Source: a bacterium (GTDB lineage: Bacteria; Omnitrophota; Gorgyraeia; Velamenicoccales; JABMQK01). Taken from it: 7,172 bases of DNA. A program made the translations under genes and the position numbers. Every line of letters starts with the position of its first letter. The stretch's first letter is position 1. The stretch lies in assembly GCA_013203265.1 (NCBI GenBank), contig JABMQK010000137.1, positions 1-7,172 of the forward strand, given 5' to 3'. Positions 1-5,681 of the stretch are shown in pieces. The notes under the pieces were generated by a model that saw only the letters and a list, made by a program, of their open reading frames with translations, had not been told where the DNA came from and made no database searches.

Positions 1-1293
1 AATCCTGGAGAACCAGAGTTTCATCAGGCGGTTGCCGAAGTATTAGATTCATTAGGGCCTGTTGTTAAGAAACATTCTGAGTTTGAAGAGGCTGCTATTC
101 TAGAAAGGATAGTTGAGCCAGAGAGACAGATTATTTTTAGAGTTCCCTGGCAAGATGATAAAGGCAAAGTGAATGTCAATCGTGGTTTTAGGGTGCAGTT
201 TAATTCAGCCCTCGGCCCATATAAGGGCGGTATTCGTTTTCATCCTTCAGTCTACATCGGAATTGTAAAATTCTTAGGATTTGAACAGATACTTAAGAAT
301 TCTTTGACTGGATTGATGATGGGTGGAGGAAAAGGTGGTTCTGATTTTAATCCAAAAGGAAAATCAGATTCTGAGGTAATGCGTTTTTGTCAAAGTTTTA
401 TGAGTGAACTTTTTCGTCATATCGGTGCGGATAGTGATGTGCCCGCGGGTGATATTGGAGTTGGTGTTAGAGAGATTGGTTATATGTTTGGACAATGGAA
501 GAAACTTACTAAATTATTTAATGGTGTGCTTACAGGTAAAGGGCTCGATTTCGGAGGTTCTTTAGCAAGGACTGAAGCTACTGGATATGGCTGTGTCTAT
601 TTTTGTGAAGAAATGTTAAAAGAGCGAAAAGAATCTTTTAATGGCAAAACAGTTGTAATATCTGGTTCTGGTAATGTGGCTATATATGCCCATGAAAAAG
701 TCACTCAGTCGGGAGCTAAGGTAGTTGCAATGTCTGATTCAAATGGGTTTATATATGATAATCAAGGTATAAATTTAGATACTGTCAAACAGCTTAAAGA
801 GGTAGAGCGTAAGCGTATTAAAGAGTATATTAAGGAACATAAGTCAGCCAAGTTTACCGAAGGAGGTATAGATATTTGGAATGTTAAGTGTGATGTAGCA
901 TTACCTTGTGCAACACAAAATGAATTGGATGGAAAGGCAGCAGAAAAATTAGTTAAGGATGGATGTATAGCTGTGGCAGAAGGTGCAAATATGCCTTGTA
1001 CACCTGGGGCGGTAAAAGTATTCTTGGAGAATAAGGTTTCCTTTGGTCCTGGTAAAGCTGCCAATGCGGGAGGAGTAGCTACTTCTGGTTTAGAGATGGC
1101 TCAGAATTCTCAACGTATTGCTTGGAGTTTTGAGGAAACTGATAATCAATTACATCGGATTATGGTAGATATTTACAGGTCTGCTAAAGAAGCTGCTGAG
1201 GAATACGGAACGCCAGGTAACCTTGTTAATGGTGCTAATATCGCAGGTTTTATTAAGGTAGCTAGGGCAATGATTGCTCAAGGATTGGTTTAA
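1..1293 (+). CDS. gdhA: NADP-type glutamate dehydrogenase, 5' end cut by window
   Basis: Reversibly aminates 2-oxoglutarate to glutamate with NAD(P)H, in the cytoplasm, normally as a hexamer. The frame is open from base 1 and reads 430 residues to TAA. Comparison with the ~450-residue bacterial family suggests about 20 residues are missing, so the ATG at 169 is internal and not the start. Visible-residue numbering: substrate-binding Lys75 (GPYKGG), Lys99 (LKNSL) and Lys111 (GGGKGG), catalytic Asp151 (PAGDIG), Rossmann GSGNVA at 222-227, Ser362 in the ATSGLEMAQ block. The SDS motif after the second Rossmann strand resembles the NADP-dependent E. coli-type enzyme, so NADP is the likelier cofactor. 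Some normally invariant positions differ: the usual Pro before GGGKGG is Met106, and a Gly after GVG is Val156. Catalytic residues are intact. It converges on glnA and shares a terminator with it. Its promoter lies outside the window. Confidence 0.97.
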   Translation, partial: NPGEPEFHQAVAEVLDSLGPVVKKHSEFEEAAILERIVEPERQIIFRVPWQDDKGKVNVNRGFRVQFNSALGPYKGGIRFHPSVYIGIVKFLGFEQILKNSLTGLMMGGGKGGSDFNPKGKSDSEVMRFCQSFMSELFRHIGADSDVPAGDIGVGVREIGYMFGQWKKLTKLFNGVLTGKGLDFGGSLARTEATGYGCVYFCEEMLKERKESFNGKTVVISGSGNVAIYAHEKVTQSGAKVVAMSDSNGFIYDNQGINLDTVKQLKEVERKRIKEYIKEHKSAKFTEGGIDIWNVKCDVALPCATQNELDGKAAEKLVKDGCIAVAEGANMPCTPGAVKVFLENKVSFGPGKAANAGGVATSGLEMAQNSQRIAWSFEETDNQLHRIMVDIYRSAKEAAEEYGTPGNLVNGANIAGFIKVARAMIAQGLV

Positions 1294-1328
1294 TCATTAG
1301 GATATAGATAAGCAAAATGCCGATAAAC

Positions 1329-1360
1329 AAAAAAGGCCCCTAAAATTAGGGGCCTTTTTT
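1329..1360. terminator. Bidirectional intrinsic terminator between gdhA and glnA
   Basis: Perfect inverted repeat with 15-base arms, AAAAAAGGCCCCTAA and TTAGGGGCCTTTTTT, separated by AA. The GC core GGCCCC/GGGGCC is flanked by an A run on the left and a T run on the right, so RNA from either strand ends in a hairpin followed by a U tract. It lies 35 bases after the gdhA stop and serves the convergent glnA transcript on the minus strand as well. Confidence 0.95.
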
Positions 1361-1406
1361 GTAGGTGATAGGCCTCATAGCTTTCGCTATCCGGCTAACC
1401 TCCTTG

Positions 1407-1440
1407 GTTAATTTTCTATAGAAAGGTTAACATATTTTTT
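1407..1440 (+). terminator. Possible secondary terminator on the gdhA strand
   Basis: The GTTAA/TTAAC hairpin contains an inner TTTC-TATA-GAAA stem and is followed by ATATTTTTT. The stem is AT-rich and interrupted, so it is weaker than 1329-1360. It would stop read-through from gdhA into the antisense strand of glnA. Confidence 0.35.
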
Positions 1441-1465
1441 ACCAGAATTCAAGGCTGGGCAGCAG

Positions 1466-1487
1466 AAAAAAACCTTTAGCATTAAAG
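1466..1487 (-). terminator. Weak terminator candidate just after glnA
   Basis: On the minus strand a 5-bp stem CTTTA-ATGC-TAAAG is followed by G and seven T, beginning 21 bases past the glnA stop codon. The stem is short and AT-rich, so it may be only partly effective. The strong shared terminator lies about 125 bases further on. Confidence 0.35.
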
Positions 1488-1507
1488 CTTAGCTGGAATA
1501 ACTTTAT

Positions 1508-3043
1508 TTAGAGTAACGGCAAATACTTTTTGATTTCATGCTGCGTAATCTGAATTCGATATTCTTCCCATTCTTTCTTTTTGTTAAACAGAAACCGCGA
1601 AAAGATATGTTCGCCTAATGTCTCCTTAACAAATTTGCTTTTTTCCGTTTCTAAGATAGCCTCAAATAAGTTTCCCGGAAGAGAGGTAAGGCCTCGGCGT
1701 TCGCGTTCTTCCATAGCCATATGATAGATATTTGGTTCAACAGGAGATGGGACAGGGTATTTCTTTTCAATACCTTCAAGCCCAGCTGCCAGCATTACCG
1801 CAAATGCCAGGTAGGGATTGCAAGCCGGATCTGGACAGCGTAGTTCCACTCGTGTTGCCTGTTCATTTCCTGGTCGATATAATGGGACTCTAAGCAAAGC
1901 AGTGCGGTTTTTCTGTGCCCAGGAAGCATAAACAGGTGCTTCGTAACCTGAAACCAATCTCTTATAAGAGTTTACCCACTGGGCAGTTAATGAGCAGATT
2001 TCTCGTGCATGTTTTAGCTGTCCAGCAATAAATTGTTTGGCAATAGTAGAGAGATGATATTTGTCTTTTTTATCATAAAAGGTATTCTTGGTACCCTTAA
2101 ATAACGATTGATGCGTATGCATGCCTGAGCCATTTACGCCAAAAAGTGGTTTAGGCATAAAGGTAGCATACACACCACTTTGTTGAGCTATTTCTTTAAT
2201 GACATATTTACAGGTTATGACGTTATCCGCAGCAGTGAGTGCGTCACGATACTTGGGGTCAATCTCATGCTGCGAAGGTGCTACTTCATGATGAGAGGCT
2301 TCCATAGGTATACCCATTTCTTCTAGCATTCTGATAGTTTTATTTCGTAATGTATTGGCTAAGTCATTGGGTATCAATTCAAAATAAGAGCCCTCATCAA
2401 TAATCTCTGGTTTTTTATCAGTCTTGAAATAAAAATATTCTATTTCAGTTCCTATATAATAGTTAAGACCTAACTTTTTAGCACGCCCTATCGCACGTTT
2501 TAAGACATAACGTGGATCGCCAGGGTAGGGGGAGCGGTCAGGATTTAGGATATTACAGAACATCCGGGCAGTAGGGTTTGTTTCCATGGTCCAGGGGAGT
2601 ATTTTGAATGTAGTAGGATCTGGTTGGGCGATGATATCACTTTCCTCTGCTTCGGCAAAGCCGGTAACAGATGAACCATCAAAGCCTTTCCCATGCTCAA
2701 GGGCTTCTTTAAGTTCACCTTTGGTAATAGAGACGCACTTAAGAATCCCTAAGATATCCACAAACCATAATTGGATAGTTTTTACAGCGTAGCTATTTAC
2801 TTTTTTTAAGACTTCTTTTATGGCCGTTTTCACGATCTTGGCTGTTTTAGGTATTTTTATCCCCGTTGCTTTTTCCATCTCCTCAGATATCTTTTTAGAG
2901 AGGAGTTGACTTTTCGGGATTATATATTGTATTCCTGCACGCTCAGCAGCTAAAGTACCATTTTTTATCCTATTGATAACCGCTTGTCTGGAGATTTTTA
3001 ATATCTTTGCGGCTTCTGTGGGACTTAAATATTCTTTTTTCAT
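1508..3043 (-). CDS. glnA: Type I glutamine synthetase with N-terminal helix-turn-helix domain
   Basis: Makes glutamine from glutamate, ammonia and ATP; family members are cytoplasmic dodecamers. I start it at the ATG at 3043, behind AAAGGAG with a 6-base gap, giving 511 residues. An upstream GTG at 3124 lacks such a site and would run through the leader hairpins. Residues 5-48 are an excisionase/MerR-like HTH with wing (LSPTEAAKILKISRQAVINR, then a YIIPKSQL end). A Lys-rich linker (about 49-70) follows, then a complete ~440-residue GS: FDGSS at 121-125, metal-ligand Glu200/202, EASHHE (Glu253) and QHE (Glu260), NGSGMH ending at His309, flap Glu368, Arg380/385, and RVELR with Glu400. All appear catalytically intact. 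The adenylylation motif NLYDLPPEE is absent, and the Bacillus feedback Arg62 position is Glu131. Standard GS-I is ~440-470 residues, so the HTH is a true addition. Inference: the enzyme may bind DNA, perhaps its own promoter region. Confidence 0.95.
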   Translation of the reverse strand: MKKEYLSPTEAAKILKISRQAVINRIKNGTLAAERAGIQYIIPKSQLLSKKISEEMEKATGIKIPKTAKIVKTAIKEVLKKVNSYAVKTIQLWFVDILGILKCVSITKGELKEALEHGKGFDGSSVTGFAEAEESDIIAQPDPTTFKILPWTMETNPTARMFCNILNPDRSPYPGDPRYVLKRAIGRAKKLGLNYYIGTEIEYFYFKTDKKPEIIDEGSYFELIPNDLANTLRNKTIRMLEEMGIPMEASHHEVAPSQHEIDPKYRDALTAADNVITCKYVIKEIAQQSGVYATFMPKPLFGVNGSGMHTHQSLFKGTKNTFYDKKDKYHLSTIAKQFIAGQLKHAREICSLTAQWVNSYKRLVSGYEAPVYASWAQKNRTALLRVPLYRPGNEQATRVELRCPDPACNPYLAFAVMLAAGLEGIEKKYPVPSPVEPNIYHMAMEERERRGLTSLPGNLFEAILETEKSKFVKETLGEHIFSRFLFNKKKEWEEYRIQITQHEIKKYLPLL

Positions 3044-3147
3044 TTTGTTCTCCTTTAATGAGCCCGCCAATGAAACAGTGGCGGGGTAAGTTCCAACAGA
3101 CGACTTAGTTTCACCACCGCTCACTAAGTCGTATTGTCACTTGTCAA
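3044..3147 (-). promoter_or_regulatory. Structured 5' leader of glnA
   Basis: About 100 bases lie between the predicted transcription start near 3147 and the ATG. Hairpin 1 has perfect 10-bp arms, ACGACTTAGT (3100-3109) and ACTAAGTCGT (3123-3132), with a 13-base loop. Hairpin 2 has 7-bp arms, CCCGCCA (3063-3069) and TGGCGGG (3079-3085), with a 9-base loop, and ends six bases before the ribosome binding site. On the RNA, GGTGG in loop 1 could pair with CCGCC of hairpin 2 (one G-U). No U tract follows either hairpin, so this is not an obvious attenuator. It does not match the glutamine riboswitch consensus as I recall it. Confidence 0.6.
3050..3056 (-). promoter_or_regulatory. glnA ribosome binding site, decides the start
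   Basis: AAAGGAG, six bases before the ATG at 3043-3041. It fixes the 511-residue start and excludes the longer frame from the GTG at 3124, which has no comparable site. Confidence 0.9.
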
Positions 3148-3148
3148 T

Positions 3149-3173
3149 TGTAAAGTATACCATAGTCTTTACA
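3149..3173. promoter_or_regulatory. Inverted repeat operator candidate in the glnA promoter
   Basis: TGTAAAG (3149-3155) and CTTTACA (3167-3173) are perfect 7-base half-sites with an 11-base gap. The centre is at 3161, between the -35 and -10 boxes, and the left half overlaps the -10. MerR-type regulators bind dyads at promoter spacers, so this position suits an HTH protein of that class, but binding is inferred. Confidence 0.55.
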
Positions 3174-3181
3174 CTTGTCAA
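3154..3181 (-). promoter_or_regulatory. glnA sigma70-type promoter
   Basis: On the minus strand: TTGACA (3181-3176), a 16-base spacer, and TATACT (3159-3154). Start of transcription is predicted near 3147. Immediately upstream of the -35 (3182-3203) is a run of A tracts, AAAAAATAATAAAAAAAT, that looks like an UP element. The near-consensus boxes predict a strong promoter, which makes the surrounding repeats plausible repressor sites. Confidence 0.8.
3158..3170 (+). repeat. Shared 13-bp element, copy 1 (glnA promoter spacer)
   Basis: TACCATAGTCTTT lies in the glnA promoter spacer, overlapping the edge of the -10 by two bases. It matches 12 of 13 bases with 3288-3300 in the divergent promoter. 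Relative to glnA transcription the element is in reverse orientation. Confidence 0.6.
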
Positions 3182-3280
3182 GTATTTTTTTATTATTTTT
3201 TAGCGAGTTTATTTTACAAAAATAGGCTTTTTATTAATAAAAACTCTTATAATAACAATTTGAATAAGTTATTTTAAATG
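3182..3280. other. AT-rich core of the divergent intergenic region
   Basis: No gene is seen. Besides the A tracts abutting the glnA -35, it holds a perfect 16-bp palindrome TTTTTATTAATAAAAA (3228-3243) and an inverted repeat AATAAC (3251-3256) / GTTATT (3268-3273) with an 11-base gap. The latter is centred about 54 bases before the predicted start of the rightward transcript, an activator-like position. Low complexity makes chance occurrence possible. Confidence 0.4.
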
Positions 3281-3309
3281 TTGCAATTACCATAGACTTT
3301 TATTATAAT
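3281..3309 (+). promoter_or_regulatory. Promoter of the rightward DUF1846 gene cluster
   Basis: TTGCAA (3281-3286), a 17-base spacer and a perfect TATAAT (3304-3309). Transcription is predicted to start near 3316, leaving a ~116-base leader. A weaker alternative is TTGTAT (3358-3363) with TATAAA (3380-3385). The spacer contains the second copy of the 13-bp element found in the glnA promoter. Confidence 0.7.
3288..3300 (+). repeat. Shared 13-bp element, copy 2 (DUF1846 promoter spacer)
   Basis: TACCATAGACTTT falls wholly within the -35/-10 spacer of the rightward promoter and differs from 3158-3170 at one base (A for T). Here it lies in the same direction as transcription. Confidence 0.6.
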
Positions 3310-3431
3310 ATGTAATGTTTAAACACCCTGCCAATTATGAGGTTTGAAGTTAGGCCATTGTATACATTGCTAAGATATTTATAAAATCCAAAATAATAGA
3401 TTTTGTGATTATAGTTGCATAGAGGTAAGCT
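3310..3431 (+). promoter_or_regulatory. Leader of the DUF1846 gene
   Basis: A mostly AT-rich untranslated leader. The clearest fold is CAAAAT-AATAG-ATTTTG (3389-3405). A Shine-Dalgarno AGAGG at 3421-3425 stands six bases before the ATG at 3432. No riboswitch family and no paired ANTAR-type hexaloop hairpins were recognised. Confidence 0.5.
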
Positions 3432-4949
3432 ATGATTAATAAGATAGGTTTTGATAATGAGAAATATTTAAAGCAACAGTCCTTGGCCATTTTAGAGAGA
3501 GTTAAGAAATTTAACGATAAATTATACCTTGAGTTTGGCGGTAAGATTATCTTTGACTACCATGCCTCGCGAGTCTTGCCGGGGTTTGACCCTAACGTTA
3601 AAATGAGGTTACTGCAGAAACTTAGTGATAAAGCTGATATCATACTTTGTATTTATGCGGGAGATATTGAAAGACGAAAGTTAAGAGCAGATTTTGGTAT
3701 TACCTATGATGTGGATGCGATGAAATTAATCGACGACTTAAAAGAGTGGGGAATACAAATTAGAGCGGTAGTGATAACCCGTTTTGAAAATCAGCCAGCA
3801 GCAAAGATATTCAAGAATAAATTAGAGCGCCGGCATATAAAAGTATATACGCATGGTAAGATGAAAGGTTATCCTGCTGACGTGGATGTAATTGTAGGCG
3901 ATGACGGCTTTGGAAAGAATAAATACATCGAGACTGAAAATCCTCTAGTCATAGTAACTGCACCCGGCCCGGGTAGTGGTAAGCTATCAACTTGTCTTTC
4001 TCAATTGTATCATGATTACAAAAGAGGTATAAAATCTGGATATGCTAAATTTGAAACATTTCCTATCTGGAATATACCTCTTAAACATCCTGCAAATGTG
4101 GCATATGAAGCAGCCACGGCTGATATTAGAGATTTTAATCTGGTAGATCCTTTTCATTTAGAGGCTTACAATAAAACAGCTATTAATTACAATCGTGATG
4201 TAGAGATATTTCCTGTGCTTAAGAGAATGTTAGAGAAGATAACTGGAGACGAATCGCCTTATAGTTCTCCTACGGATATGGGTGTGAATTGTGCTGGTTT
4301 TGGAATAATTGATGATGACGTAATACGGGAAGCGGCAAGACAAGAGGTAATAAGGAGGTTTTTTAGCTATTCTTATGAATATGCTTTGGGTTTTGCAGAT
4401 AAGGAAACGGTAGAGAGGACAGAACTTCTTATGGAGGAGCTGGGAGTTAAACCAACAGACAGAAGGGTAGTTGGTTTTGCTCGACAGGCTTCTCAAGAAG
4501 CGCAAAAAAAGAAGAAAGGTAATGAAGGAATTTTTTGCGGTGCAGCTATAGAACTAAAGGACGGATCAGTTATTACCGGTAAAAATTCTCCTCTTATGCA
4601 TGCAACCTCAAGTTTGATTCTTAATGCCATAAAGCATCTTGCGGAGATTCCAGATAAAATACATCTACTCTCTCCCAATATCTTAGATTCTATTAGAAAC
4701 CTGAAAGAAAATATCTCAAACAGAAAAATAGTTAGCTTGGATTTAGAGGAGGCGCTGATCGCTTTAAGTATAAGTGCGGCTACAAGCCCTGCTTCTCAGT
4801 TAGCTATGGAGAAGTTAAAAGAGCTTAAGGGCTGTGAAGTGCATATGACGCATATTCCCACCCCAGGTGATGAAGCTGGTTTAAGACGATTAGGAGTTAA
4901 TACTACTATCGAGCCAAATTTTTCTTCCAAATGGCTTTTTGTGACATAA
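3432..4949 (+). CDS. DUF1846 (UPF0371) family protein of unknown function
   Basis: The 505 residues match the full length of the DUF1846/UPF0371 family (~500), known mainly from Gram-positive bacteria; no biochemical role is firmly established to my knowledge. Recognisable blocks in order: LYLEFGGKIIFDYHASRVLPGFDP (31-54), an ITRFENQPAAK block (115-125), VDVIVGDDGFGKNKYIE (151-167), then APGPGSGKLST (177-187), which resembles a nucleotide-binding P-loop but lacks the first Walker A glycine. Next come the FETFPIWNIPLKHPAN block (207-222), NLVDPFH (236-242) and SPTDMGVN (279-286). No signal peptide or membrane segment is seen. The start is supported by AGAGG six bases upstream. It is the first gene of a likely unit with the GAF-ANTAR gene 30 bases downstream and is divergent from glnA. 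The setting suggests a link to nitrogen metabolism, which is inference. Confidence 0.9.
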   Translation: MINKIGFDNEKYLKQQSLAILERVKKFNDKLYLEFGGKIIFDYHASRVLPGFDPNVKMRLLQKLSDKADIILCIYAGDIERRKLRADFGITYDVDAMKLIDDLKEWGIQIRAVVITRFENQPAAKIFKNKLERRHIKVYTHGKMKGYPADVDVIVGDDGFGKNKYIETENPLVIVTAPGPGSGKLSTCLSQLYHDYKRGIKSGYAKFETFPIWNIPLKHPANVAYEAATADIRDFNLVDPFHLEAYNKTAINYNRDVEIFPVLKRMLEKITGDESPYSSPTDMGVNCAGFGIIDDDVIREAARQEVIRRFFSYSYEYALGFADKETVERTELLMEELGVKPTDRRVVGFARQASQEAQKKKKGNEGIFCGAAIELKDGSVITGKNSPLMHATSSLILNAIKHLAEIPDKIHLLSPNILDSIRNLKENISNRKIVSLDLEEALIALSISAATSPASQLAMEKLKELKGCEVHMTHIPTPGDEAGLRRLGVNTTIEPNFSSKWLFVT

Positions 4950-4979
4950 GATTTAATAAGAGTTCCAATCCGCATTATT

Positions 4980-5681
4980 ATGCCAAAATATTCCTACAAA
5001 GCCTACATTGATGCCTTAAGCAAAATAAGCAAGGCTATAACATCAGAATTTTACCTTGAGGATGTGCTTAAGCTTATTGTTACATTAACAGCGAATGTAA
5101 TGAAGGCAAAGATATGTTCTCTGTGGATACTTGATCAGAATACACAAGAACTGAGAATAAGGGCGACTCAAGCAATGAGCAAGGAATATTTACAAGATAG
5201 AAGCCTGAAAGTAGGAGAGGGGATAGTCGGTTCGGTGGCGAAGGATAGAAAACCCATAATTATCGCCGATGTATTAAAAGATTCTAAATACAAAGAAAAG
5301 AAGTTAGCCAAAAAAGAAAATTTGGTTTCTATGTTGAGTGTGCCGATGTTGGTAAAAAAGAGAGTCATCGGTGTTGTCAATTGTTATACAACAATTCCCT
5401 ACAAGTTTACCAAAAGTGATATAGACCTTTTAAGCACAGTAGCCAATCAGGCAGCGGTAGCTATTGAAAACACAGAGTTATTGGTTAAGACAAAAGTAAT
5501 TCAGGAAGAGTTGGAGGCAAGAAAAAAAACCGAGAGAGCAAAAGGCATATTAATGAAGGAACAGAATCTAACCGAAGAGGAAGCCTACAACTTAATAAGA
5601 AAATCCAGCATGGATAGACGTCTCCATATGAAAGATGTTGCAGAGGCTATAATCCTTACTTATGAAATTAAAAAGTCTTGA
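4980..5681 (+). CDS. GAF-ANTAR transcription antitermination regulator
   Basis: 233 residues. An N-terminal GAF domain (about 12-165), with the VGEGIVGSVAKDRKPIIIAD block at 78-97 and SVPMLVKKRVIGVVN at 120-134, should bind a small molecule or respond to a signal. A short helical stretch leads to an ANTAR domain (about 175-229): ERAKGILM (185-192), EEEAYNLIRKSSMDRR (199-214), DVAEAII (220-226). ANTAR domains bind paired hexaloop hairpins in RNA and prevent termination; relatives AmiR, NasR, EutV and clostridial NitR control nitrogen-related genes. No receiver domain is present, so a phosphorelay is not expected and the GAF ligand is unknown. No good Shine-Dalgarno precedes the ATG (AAGAG is too far), so translation may depend on coupling with the gene 30 bases upstream. 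I found no ANTAR target hairpin pair here. Cytoplasmic; function of the regulator is inferred from domains. Confidence 0.92.
   Translation: MPKYSYKAYIDALSKISKAITSEFYLEDVLKLIVTLTANVMKAKICSLWILDQNTQELRIRATQAMSKEYLQDRSLKVGEGIVGSVAKDRKPIIIADVLKDSKYKEKKLAKKENLVSMLSVPMLVKKRVIGVVNCYTTIPYKFTKSDIDLLSTVANQAAVAIENTELLVKTKVIQEELEARKKTERAKGILMKEQNLTEEEAYNLIRKSSMDRRLHMKDVAEAIILTYEIKKS

Larger units (their letters stand above)
1361..1507. other. Hairpin-rich spacer downstream of glnA, no gene
   Basis: No coding frame is supported. Reading the plus strand: hairpin A, GGCC-TC-ATAGC-TTTC-GCTAT-CC-GGCT (1371-1396), which on the minus strand has a GAAA tetraloop; hairpin B, TAACC-TCCTT-GGTTA (1396-1410); hairpin C, GTTAA/TTAAC (1407-1431) with an inner TTTC/GAAA stem, followed by T6 (1435-1440). 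B and C both need bases 1407-1410, so they exclude each other. TAACC at 1396-1400 could also pair with GGTTA at 1425-1429. This may be a back-up terminator, a processed 3' UTR or a small RNA. No known RNA family was recognised. Confidence 0.5.
3138..3181 (-). repeat. 10-bp direct repeat framing the glnA promoter
   Basis: TTGACAAGTG occurs at 3181-3172, overlapping the -35 box, and again at 3147-3138, at the predicted transcription start. The copies are identical and 34 bases apart, a little over three helical turns. Inside lies an inverted repeat (3149-3173). The placement over -35 and +1 is typical of operator sites. Confidence 0.7.

Noticed and set aside
762..1064. Open frame antisense to gdhA
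   Set aside because: No ribosome binding site or recognisable domain; it shadows the strongly supported gdhA. The same holds for open frames antisense to DUF1846 (4230-4678), GAF-ANTAR (5168-5380), LKR (5767-5949, 6254-6448) and glnA (2586-2792).
1361..1440. Cyclic-di-GMP-I (GEMM) riboswitch
   Set aside because: GGCCT and the following hairpin recall its second half, but the conserved GGCAAACC and GACGCAAAGCC parts are missing upstream and no sense gene follows.
3044..3124. Longer GlnA starting at the GTG at 3124 (538 residues)
   Set aside because: The added 27 residues read through the two leader hairpins, have no ribosome binding site and are low in domain character; the ATG at 3043 has AAAGGAG at the right distance.
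3044..3147. Glutamine riboswitch in the glnA leader
   Set aside because: The hairpins do not carry the conserved core of the glnA RNA family as I know it.
3149..3173. TnrA/GlnR site
   Set aside because: The dyad has TGTAA and TTACA ends, but the inner spacing is far longer than the seven bases of the TnrA/GlnR box.
3351..3372. Sigma54 promoter for the DUF1846 gene (GG...TTGC)
   Set aside because: The distance from GG to GC is 14 bases and not 10, and the TGGCAC box is absent.
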